From contig NZ_JAHBBE010000027.1 of NCBI RefSeq assembly GCF_019331805.1, forward strand, positions 1-34,761: 34,761 nt of DNA. Direction: 5' to 3'. Both the position numbers and the translations under genes were made by a program. Source of the DNA: Bifidobacterium pongonis (GTDB taxonomy: Bacteria; Actinomycetota; Actinomycetes; Actinomycetales; Bifidobacteriaceae). Below the pieces are notes generated by a model, which was given only the letters and a program-made list of their open reading frames with translations, searched no databases and was not told the DNA's origin. Every line of letters begins with the position of its first letter. The stretch's first letter is position 1. This document shows, piece after piece, positions 8,867 to 15,488 of this stretch.

Positions 8867-10345
8867 CTACCGCTCGTCCGCCGACCAGCGTTCGGCGAGC
8901 GCGCTCAGCCCGGAGGCATGCGAGCCTTTCAGCAGCACCACCGTGCCCGCATGGTCGCGGGCGATGCGTGTGATGATGGTGTCGGCCTCGTCGGCGCTGT
9001 GAGCCCATTCCACGGTTGCGGCGGTTCCCGCTTCCTTCGCGCCTTCGGCCAGTTCCCCGGCCAATGCGTCCAGATCGGCGTCCGCAGTGCTGCCGACCGC
9101 GATCACCGCGTCGATGCCGTGTTCGGCGGCGTATGCGCCGATGGAACGGTGCAGCTGCTTTTCGTCGCCGCCGAGTTCGAGCATTGCGCCGAGCACCGCC
9201 ACACGGTACTGTGCGCCTTCGGACCAGCGTGCGAGGGCGTCCAGGCCGGCGTGCATCGAATCGGGGTTCGCGTTGAACGAATCGTCGATCAGGGTGAAGC
9301 TCGCGCCGTCACGTTCGACGGTGGAGACCGCCATGCGATGGGGGCTGATGCGGCGCTGTTCGCCGAGCACGCGGGCGATGTCGTTCAGCGGCATGCCGAG
9401 TTCGTGCGCCACCATGGAGGCCGCCAGCGCGTTCATCACGTTGTGCGCGCCGGGGATGGCCAGGCTGACCGGCACGGTTTCGCCATTATCCGCGACCATG
9501 GTGAAGGATGCGCGGTCGAATCCGTCGACGGTGATGTCGCGGGCGTGCAGTGTGCAGCGTTCCGCGTTGGCTTCGTCGATGCCGAAGCGCAGCACCTTGC
9601 CGGGAGCCACCTTGGACATGGCCTCCACATGCTCGTCGTCGGTGTTCAGCATGGCGATGCCGTCCGATACCAGGCCGCGCACGATTTCCGTCTTGGCCTG
9701 CGCGATGTGCTCCACCGAGCCGAATTCGCCCAAGTGGGCCACGCCGACCTTGAGCACGAGGGCGATGTCGGGCGGGGCGATGGTGGTCAGGTGCGCGATT
9801 TCGCCGAGATGGTTCGCGCCCATTTCGGCCACGAAATAGCGCGTATGTTCGCCCACGGTCAGCGCGGTGAGCGGCAGGCCGATCTCGTTGTTGAAGGAGC
9901 CGACCGGCGCGACGGTGGGCGCCATGGAGGACAGCAGCGCCTTCGTCAGATCCTTGGTGGTGGTTTTGCCCACCGAACCGGTGATGCCGATGATGGTGAA
10001 CGGCTCACCGCTGGCGCGACGACGCGCGATATTGGCTTTGGCGAGATCGCCCAGCGCTTCGACGGTGTCGGCGACCACGATCTGCGTCACGTCGGCACCC
10101 GCAATCTCATGGTCCACGATCGCCGCGACGGCGCCTTTGGATCCCAGCGCCGCCACATAATCATGGCCGTCGACGCGTTCGCCCTTGATCGCGACGAATA
10201 CGCTGCCGTTCTCCACCTGGCGCGAATCGCTGACGGCGTGCAACGCCACGGCGCCGCCGGGAACGCCCTGCGGGCCTGCCACGATCCGCCCGGCGACGGC
10301 TGCCGCGATCTCCTCAATCGTCATCGGCATCATCATGCTTGTCAC
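8867..10345 (-). CDS. murF: UDP-MurNAc-tripeptide-D-alanyl-D-alanine ligase MurF
   Basis: MurF adds the D-Ala-D-Ala dipeptide to the UDP-MurNAc tripeptide. The 492-residue protein shows the N-terminal MurF-type domain (VSDSRQVENGSVFVAIKGERVDGHD), the ATP-binding loop ITGSVGKTTTKD (121-132), a central domain with GAHNVMNALAA, and a C-terminal domain containing LIDDSFNANPDSM, typical of MurF. The GTG at 10345 is chosen because GAGGA lies about seven bases upstream. Three ATG codons at 10336-10328 are alternatives but sit too far from that site. Confidence 0.95.
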   Translation of the reverse strand: MTSMMMPMTIEEIAAAVAGRIVAGPQGVPGGAVALHAVSDSRQVENGSVFVAIKGERVDGHDYVAALGSKGAVAAIVDHEIAGADVTQIVVADTVEALGDLAKANIARRRASGEPFTIIGITGSVGKTTTKDLTKALLSSMAPTVAPVGSFNNEIGLPLTALTVGEHTRYFVAEMGANHLGEIAHLTTIAPPDIALVLKVGVAHLGEFGSVEHIAQAKTEIVRGLVSDGIAMLNTDDEHVEAMSKVAPGKVLRFGIDEANAERCTLHARDITVDGFDRASFTMVADNGETVPVSLAIPGAHNVMNALAASMVAHELGMPLNDIARVLGEQRRISPHRMAVSTVERDGASFTLIDDSFNANPDSMHAGLDALARWSEGAQYRVAVLGAMLELGGDEKQLHRSIGAYAAEHGIDAVIAVGSTADADLDALAGELAEGAKEAGTAATVEWAHSADEADTIITRIARDHAGTVVLLKGSHASGLSALAERWSADER

Positions 10346-10423
10346 TTTCGGTTCCTCACTTTTCCGTATTCGTCCATTCCGGTACGTGCGCCGCCCGTGC
10401 GGCTCCCGCGCCGTTTCCGTTCC

Positions 10424-11314
10424 TTATTTCATTTCCTTCGCCATGCGCAGGGCGCTGCGGATGTTCGTGCGATGCACGCCGGCCGCCAGGACCATGGCGA
10501 TGGCCAGCGACAGGCGTTGCTCGTCCTCCGGGGAGAGCGCGCCGGACGCCTGCCGTGCGAGCGCATCCGATTCGAGCGTGCGCACCGTCACCTTGATGGG
10601 ATTCTCCGTCTTGAACCCGTATTCCTCCTGCAGCCGTTCGATGAATGCCTGATCGGCGTTCACCGGCACGGGTTGCATGGATCCGAGTACGTCCACGTTC
10701 ACTTCCTGCATGCCGTGCGCGGCCACGGTGAGATCGTCCAGGGAGACCGCGATCGCGGCGACCCCGTCCTCGCCGCACACCGCCAGCGAGCGCTGCATGT
10801 CGAGCATGTTCAGCGGGTAGGTGAGGTTCAGGTTGCGTTCCAGGGAGTAGGAGCCTGCGACGCTCAGCATGCCTACGGGGTTGCCGAGCATGTGCAGGAA
10901 GCGGGTGAGCTGCGTGACCACCGCCGCGTTCTGGCGTGCGGTGCTGCCGCATACCGCGAATACCGCGAGCATGCTGGAGGGGTTGCCTGCCATGCGGGAG
11001 GCGAGCTGACCCAGCTGCTGCGACGTGGGGTTCGCGAACAGCAGCGGCAGGTCGGATTCCTCGATCAGCGCCTCGCGCGCCGCGGGCGGAACGAGCGCCG
11101 CGTAGGCGCCGCGGGCGCGCGCATGGTGGAGTTTGTCCACGTCCACATCGTCGCCCATGATCACCAGGGCGCCGGGGCTTACCGATTCCACGTCGTTCGC
11201 CAGCGAGGTGATGGTGACGCTGGTGGCGAACGACGGGACGAGATCCCACCCGTAGTGTTCCGTCAGTTGCCCCAGCGTCGTCCGCTGCATGATGGACTCA
11301 TTTACCGCACTCAT
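10424..11314 (-). CDS. MurE-like protein, truncated and lacking the ATP-binding loop (probable pseudo-enzyme)
   Basis: The gene occupies the murE position between ftsI and murF. The first ~110 residues resemble the N-terminal UDP-binding domain of Mur ligases (SVSPGALVIMGDDVDVDKLHHARARGAYAALV). Residues 118-143 align with the start of a MurE central domain, but the expected GTNGKTT loop reads CGSTARQNAA, so the nucleotide-binding lysine is gone. The protein is 296 residues against roughly 490 for MurE, and the C-terminal ligase domain appears lost or unrecognisable. The frame is intact, with no stop codons. It is therefore probably a retained non-catalytic protein, perhaps a scaffold or regulator, rather than fresh decay; a true MurE should lie elsewhere. 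ATG 11314 is chosen with AAGG upstream; ATG 11289 is an alternative. Confidence 0.75.
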   Translation of the reverse strand: MSAVNESIMQRTTLGQLTEHYGWDLVPSFATSVTITSLANDVESVSPGALVIMGDDVDVDKLHHARARGAYAALVPPAAREALIEESDLPLLFANPTSQQLGQLASRMAGNPSSMLAVFAVCGSTARQNAAVVTQLTRFLHMLGNPVGMLSVAGSYSLERNLNLTYPLNMLDMQRSLAVCGEDGVAAIAVSLDDLTVAAHGMQEVNVDVLGSMQPVPVNADQAFIERLQEEYGFKTENPIKVTVRTLESDALARQASGALSPEDEQRLSLAIAMVLAAGVHRTNIRSALRMAKEMK

Positions 11315-11348
11315 AATTAATATGGCCTTCCGCTTCGCATCACGCTTG

Positions 11349-13160
11349 TCACCATTCGACCGGTATGGCATTGTTGCGCGCCGACGAATTCGGCACGTCG
11401 TACTTCTGCATGAGGAATTCACCTATCTTCGCAAACAGCTTACCCGACGTGGTACCGCCGTACAGGCCGTCCGGGTCCTGCATCACCACGGTGACGATGA
11501 ACCGCGGATTGTCGGCGGGGATGATGCCCGCGAAATCGGCGATGATCGAGCTCAACCTGCCGTCGTCGCCCACCACTTCGGCGGTACCGGATTTGACCGC
11601 AACGCGGTAGCCGCTCACGCCGGCCACGTTCTTGTACTCCTCGAGCGCCGATTCCATGGCGTCCTTGATCTGGTTGGCGTACTTCTCGTCGATGACGCGG
11701 GTGGCGGACGTGTTGAGCTTGCTGACGGCCTTGCCGTTCTTGTCGGTGACGGATTTGATCAGCGACTGCTGCCTGTTCACGCCCTTGTTCGCGATGACGG
11801 AGACCATGCGGCTCAGCTGCAAGGCGTTCACCGTGTAGCCTTGGCCGAACAGCACGGTGTTCTTGGTACGCCCGTCCCAGGCGCTTGGGCTGTTCAGGAT
11901 GCCTCGTGATTCGCCGGGAAGATTCAACCCGGTGGACTGGCCGACGCCGAATTTGGTGAGCATGTCGTAACGCTGCTGGCTGCTCAGCTTCTCGGCGGCC
12001 ATGACCATGCCGGAGTTCGAGGAGTTCTGCAGGATGCCCGCCAACGTCCAATGCTCGTCGGGATGGTATACGACGTCGTGGAACGTCTGTCCTTCCGACG
12101 TGTACTGGTAGGGAACGGTGAAATGGTCGTCGATCTTGTGCACGCCGTTCTGCAGGATCGCCGCCAGACCGGGCACCTTGCCGATCGAGCCCGGCTCGAA
12201 GGTCTGCGTTACGGCTCGGGACGCGCTGGCCTTGGCCTCGCTGGATCCGGCTTGGATGCTGTCGCTGTCCTCCAGGGCGAGGATTTCGCCGGTACGGGCG
12301 TCCTCGACCACAGCGATGCCCCATTTGGCGTGGCTTGACGACACGCCTTCGCTCAGAACCTTCTTGACGTACCAGTCGACGTCGGAGTCGATGGTGAGGG
12401 TCACGTCGCTGCCGTCCTGCGCGTTTTTGGTTTCGCTGACCGTTCCGGGGATCACTTCGCCGCTGTTGCCGCGCTGGTACACAACGTATCCGTCGGTGCC
12501 GCTGAGCTGCTTATTCAGGGTGAGTTCCAAGCCGGATGCGGCGGTGCCGTCGTCGTTCATGCCGCCGAGCAATGCGCCCAGCAGCGTGTTCTCCGCGTAT
12601 ACGCGCTGGCTGCTCAGCTCGCCGTACACGATGCCGGAGAGGTTGAGTTTGTCGATGGCGCGTTTCACCTGCGGGGTGACGTCCTTTTTGAGGATCACGT
12701 ACTGGTTCGTGCCGTTGAGTTCGGCGCCGAGTTCCATCGCGTCCATGCCCAGTACCGGCGCGAGCAGTCGTGCGACCGCCGCCGCTCCCGTGGCGCCGAC
12801 CGGCTTGCCGTCGATGGAATGGCAGTATTTCAACGCCTTGGCCTCTTTGGTTCCGCAGTCGACCGGGGTGAAGGAGGTGGCCGCGTCCGGTACGCCGATG
12901 ATGTTGTAGCGTTCCACGCTTTGGGCGAGCACCGTGCCGTTGGAGGCGAGGATGCGCCCGCGCTTGGCGCTGATGGTCACTTTGGAGGTGCGGTAGCTGG
13001 TGGCCGCTTCGGCGGTCGCCTGACCGTCAAGCAGCTGCACGCAGACCAGTTTCCACAGGCAGACGCTTGCTACGAGTGCCAGCACGATGCCGACCGCGAT
13101 GCAACGGGTCGCGAAGGCATCGATGCCATGCACCCGCTTCCAATCGCGAAACCGCTTCAT
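11349..13160 (-). CDS. ftsI: Septal class B penicillin-binding protein FtsI (PBP3, transpeptidase)
   Basis: FtsI cross-links septal peptidoglycan and is the target of some beta-lactams. The 603-residue protein has a short cytoplasmic start, one membrane helix (about 20-42), a PBP dimerisation region with RGRILASNGTVLAQS (67-81), and the transpeptidase domain. The active-site motifs are SIGK (325-328, nucleophile Ser325), SSN (380-382) and KSGT (523-526). The SIGK form departs slightly from the usual STFK but keeps the catalytic Ser and Lys. No PASTA repeats are seen. It overlaps the ftsL stop by four bases (ATGA). Confidence 0.94.
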   Translation of the reverse strand: MKRFRDWKRVHGIDAFATRCIAVGIVLALVASVCLWKLVCVQLLDGQATAEAATSYRTSKVTISAKRGRILASNGTVLAQSVERYNIIGVPDAATSFTPVDCGTKEAKALKYCHSIDGKPVGATGAAAVARLLAPVLGMDAMELGAELNGTNQYVILKKDVTPQVKRAIDKLNLSGIVYGELSSQRVYAENTLLGALLGGMNDDGTAASGLELTLNKQLSGTDGYVVYQRGNSGEVIPGTVSETKNAQDGSDVTLTIDSDVDWYVKKVLSEGVSSSHAKWGIAVVEDARTGEILALEDSDSIQAGSSEAKASASRAVTQTFEPGSIGKVPGLAAILQNGVHKIDDHFTVPYQYTSEGQTFHDVVYHPDEHWTLAGILQNSSNSGMVMAAEKLSSQQRYDMLTKFGVGQSTGLNLPGESRGILNSPSAWDGRTKNTVLFGQGYTVNALQLSRMVSVIANKGVNRQQSLIKSVTDKNGKAVSKLNTSATRVIDEKYANQIKDAMESALEEYKNVAGVSGYRVAVKSGTAEVVGDDGRLSSIIADFAGIIPADNPRFIVTVVMQDPDGLYGGTTSGKLFAKIGEFLMQKYDVPNSSARNNAIPVEW

Positions 13161-13606
13161 TTCCGCTCCCCGTTGCTCTTGTAGCCGTTCAGGTCGATGG
13201 ACACCGATCCCTGCTGCGGGATCATGCCCATGTCGGTCGCCTTCTGCGGCAGTGACGCCTGCAGTTGGTTGAGTTTGGCCTGATCATCCTGCACGTCCTG
13301 GGTCAGGCTGCTGATGCTGGCCTCCAGTTTGGAGGAGTCGAAGGAGTTCTGGATCATCTGCGTGCGCAATACCAGTGCGAGCAGCAGCGTGCCGGCGAGG
13401 GCCGCCACCGCGATGATCACGCGCAGCGCCGAAGCCCTGCGGCTGCTTGCCCATGCGATGAAACGGTTGAAACGCTTGATGCCATCGCCGTCCGAATCCT
13501 TGCCTCCGGATACGACGTGCAGTTCGGGTCGTGCGGAGGGGCGGATATCGGGCGAGGCTTTCCTCGATGATGCCTCCGAGGAGCGGATCGTGCGTGCTGT
13601 GGCCAT
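13157..13606 (-). CDS. ftsL: FtsL-like small bitopic division protein
   Basis: The predicted 149-residue protein has a basic cytoplasmic half, one membrane helix (about 61-80) and a downstream coiled-coil-like segment (about 91-118, LEASISSLTQDVQDDQAKLNQLQ), followed by a short tail. This topology and its place between rsmH and ftsI are typical of FtsL, which forms a complex with FtsQ and FtsB and activates FtsW-FtsI. Sequence conservation in this family is weak, so the name rests largely on topology and position. ATG 13606 has a strong GGAGGA eight bases upstream, inside rsmH. The frame extends further but only into rsmH. Confidence 0.85.
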   Translation of the reverse strand: MATARTIRSSEASSRKASPDIRPSARPELHVVSGGKDSDGDGIKRFNRFIAWASSRRASALRVIIAVAALAGTLLLALVLRTQMIQNSFDSSKLEASISSLTQDVQDDQAKLNQLQASLPQKATDMGMIPQQGSVSIDLNGYKSNGERK

Positions 13607-13607
13607 C

Positions 13608-14666
13608 TCAGAGGTCCTCCCCTGCGGAACGGTGGGCATGCATCGTCGACGCCTCGGCCCTGTCTTCGAATTGGTGGCGGATATCGTCCGGCAACGGCCT
13701 GGTGAGTTCCACCGCGCGCAGGCGCACGGATGCGGAACGCGGGTTCTGCGCGATCTCCTGCTCGTCGGCTTTGATCGCACCTCGCGTCAATTCCTTGAAG
13801 AACGGCATCGCTTCGGGCGGCACGATCGGCATGTTCGCGGGCACGCGGGCCGTAAGCCCTTGCGCCATGAAGGATTTGACGGTCTTATCCTCCAGCGAGT
13901 GGTAGGACTCGACCACGATGCGACCGCCCTTGTTGAGTTTCAACGCGATCTGCGGCAGCGTGCGGGCGAGCTTGTCGAGTTCGCCGTTCACTTCGATGCG
14001 CAGCGCCTGGAACACGCGCTTGGCGGGATTGCCGGCCGGGCGATGCGCCTTCGGGATCACTTCGTCCACCAGTTCGTTGAGCTCGGCGGAGGTGGTGAGC
14101 GGCCCCTCCTGGGTGCGCCGCGCCACGATGCGACGTGCGATGGGGCGTGCGAAGCGTTCCTCGCCGTACACCTTGAAGATGCGGGCCAGGTCGCGTTCGC
14201 CGTATTCCGCGAGCACACGCTCGGCGGTCAGCGACTGGCTGACGTCCATGCGCATGTCCAAGGGCGCGTCATGCGAGTAGGAGAAACCGCGTTCGGTTTC
14301 GTCGATCTGCAGGCTGGACAGGCCAAGATCCATGAACACGGCGTCGACATGACGGATACCGTTGTCGTCCAGCGCATGCGCGAATTCGTCGAAGGGCGCA
14401 TGCACGGGGGTGAACCGGTCGGCGAGTCCCTCGTTGCGCATGCGTTCGGTCGCCAGGGCCAACGCCTCGGCGTCACGGTCGATGCCGATGAGTTGGGCTT
14501 CCGGCGCGGCTTTCAGGAACGCGGTGGCGTGGCCGGCGAGCCCCAGCGTGCAATCGACGATGATCGGCGAGCGTCTGCGGGCCAAACCGCCGGTGACGAG
14601 ACGCACGCAATCCTCCAGCAACACCGGCTGGTGGATGGTGGAAATGGAACGGTCGTCCGTCGTCAT
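13608..14666 (-). CDS. rsmH: 16S rRNA m4C1402 N4-methyltransferase RsmH (MraW)
   Basis: RsmH methylates N4 of C1402 in 16S rRNA using S-adenosylmethionine and tunes decoding at the P site. The 352-residue protein begins with HQPVLLEDCV and shows the SAM-binding segment IVDCTLGLAGHATAFL (about 35-50), then LIGIDRDAEALA, DAVFMDLGLSSLQID, and RVFQALRIEVNGEL with VVESYHSLEDKTVKSF near the end. All are signature RsmH motifs. Its ATG overlaps the last base of the mraZ stop, and it ends one base before ftsL, so the three genes are probably co-translated. Confidence 0.96.
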   Translation of the reverse strand: MTTDDRSISTIHQPVLLEDCVRLVTGGLARRRSPIIVDCTLGLAGHATAFLKAAPEAQLIGIDRDAEALALATERMRNEGLADRFTPVHAPFDEFAHALDDNGIRHVDAVFMDLGLSSLQIDETERGFSYSHDAPLDMRMDVSQSLTAERVLAEYGERDLARIFKVYGEERFARPIARRIVARRTQEGPLTTSAELNELVDEVIPKAHRPAGNPAKRVFQALRIEVNGELDKLARTLPQIALKLNKGGRIVVESYHSLEDKTVKSFMAQGLTARVPANMPIVPPEAMPFFKELTRGAIKADEQEIAQNPRSASVRLRAVELTRPLPDDIRHQFEDRAEASTMHAHRSAGEDL

Positions 14667-15181
14667 CAGAATCCCACCTCCGGCAGCACGTCATTGGCGA
14701 TTTCGGCGTAGTCCTGTTCTTTGTCGGCCAAGTATTCTTCCCAAGTCGTTCGGTTCCAGATTTCGGCGCGTGTGCCCACGCCGATCACCACGATGTCGTC
14801 GCCGAGGTTGGCGTAATCCCGCAGCATCTGCGGTACGAGCACGCGCCCCTGCTTGTCGGGGGTCTGATCGCTCGCCCCGGACAGGAAGACGCGCAGGTAT
14901 TCGCGCGCCGCCTTGTCACTCATCGAGGTCCGTTGGATCTGCATGGCGATACGGCGGAATTCCATGGCCGGCAGCAGGTAGACGCAACGCTCCTGCCCTC
15001 TGGCCATAACCAATCCGCCTCCAAGCTGCGAGCGCATTTTCGCGGGCAGCGCCATACGCCCTTTGGCGTCGATCTTCGGAGTGTAGGTTCCCAGCAACAG
15101 CGGCGGCAATCCCATCATGCCGCCGGTCATATCGTCCATCGTGGTGGCGGGCGCGGCTTCGTTCGTTGCTTCCTCGGCCAC
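14666..15181 (-). CDS. mraZ: Transcriptional regulator MraZ
   Basis: MraZ is an AbrB-like (SpoVT fold) DNA-binding protein that regulates the dcw promoter in the species studied. The core holds the two conserved half-domains: LLGTYTPKIDAKGRMALPAKMR and later SDQTPDKQGRVLVPQMLRDYA, each with the DxKGR/DxQGR signature. The GTG at 15181 is chosen because an AAGGAGGT site lies six bases upstream. It gives 171 residues, with about 25 extra N-terminal residues compared with typical MraZ; an internal ATG pair (MMGLPP) would give the short form. It is the first gene of the dcw cluster, with TGGGG repeats upstream. Confidence 0.94.
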   Translation of the reverse strand: MAEEATNEAAPATTMDDMTGGMMGLPPLLLGTYTPKIDAKGRMALPAKMRSQLGGGLVMARGQERCVYLLPAMEFRRIAMQIQRTSMSDKAAREYLRVFLSGASDQTPDKQGRVLVPQMLRDYANLGDDIVVIGVGTRAEIWNRTTWEEYLADKEQDYAEIANDVLPEVGF

Positions 15182-15208
15182 TGCCCCACCTCCTTCCAGA
15201 CGATTTTG

Positions 15209-15237
15209 GGTATACTTCACTCACACACTGTGCCCCA
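15209..15237 (-). promoter_or_regulatory. Candidate dcw promoter upstream of mraZ
   Basis: On the minus strand a TATACC hexamer (15214-15209) is a plausible -10 element. Seventeen bases upstream the -35 position (15237-15232) reads TGGGGC, which coincides with the first TGGGG box. This would give a short 5' leader ending in the AAGGAGGT site. The -35 match is weak, consistent with regulation through the boxes, but the start point is inferred. Confidence 0.45.
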
Positions 15238-15267
15238 CTTTACCCCACCTATCCCCATTTCTCCCCA
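15233..15267 (-). promoter_or_regulatory. Four TGGGG boxes at 10-bp spacing (candidate MraZ operator)
   Basis: On the minus strand, TGGGG occurs at 15267-15263, 15257-15253, 15247-15243 and 15237-15233, with exactly five bases between copies. MraZ from E. coli is known to bind TGGGN direct repeats with five-base spacers upstream of its own gene. The match of motif, phase and position supports autoregulation of the dcw cluster. Binding itself is inferred. Confidence 0.8.
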
Positions 15268-15488
15268 CAGCGTCGCCACTTGAGTGCATTTCAACGCATA
15301 AAAGACACACTTGCCCGCGCGCCCCGCCATCACTCCCAAGCTTCCGCGCCCGGCATACTCCTATATATATGGCGTTTGAAAACTGCAACCCCGGCCATCC
15401 GCCCTGCATGGCCGCCAAAATGACCTTGGGACGGAGTACATTGGAACGTCTGAGTTTTCACGCATCGTGAGGGGACGGAAACTAACAG
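15268..15488. other. Remainder of the mraZ/helD divergent region
   Basis: Besides the MraZ boxes, this region holds a TATATATATGG tract (15362-15372) resembling the TATATATGG core of the element at 183-381, and a GGCCAT/ATGGCC short hairpin near 15396-15416. A helD promoter must lie here but I see no convincing -10/-35 pair. The GAGGGG before helD is 13 bases from the ATG, rather far. Confidence 0.35.

Noticed and set aside
8849..11320. An 823-codon open frame opposite murF and the MurE-like gene
   Set aside because: Shadow of biased codon use; His/Gly/Val-rich translation typical of antisense frames.
15268..15488. Rifamycin-associated element expected before some actinobacterial helD genes
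   Set aside because: I looked for the GGGGCTTGC...GCAAGCCCC-type palindrome and did not find it, so there is no sequence support for rifamycin-induced control.
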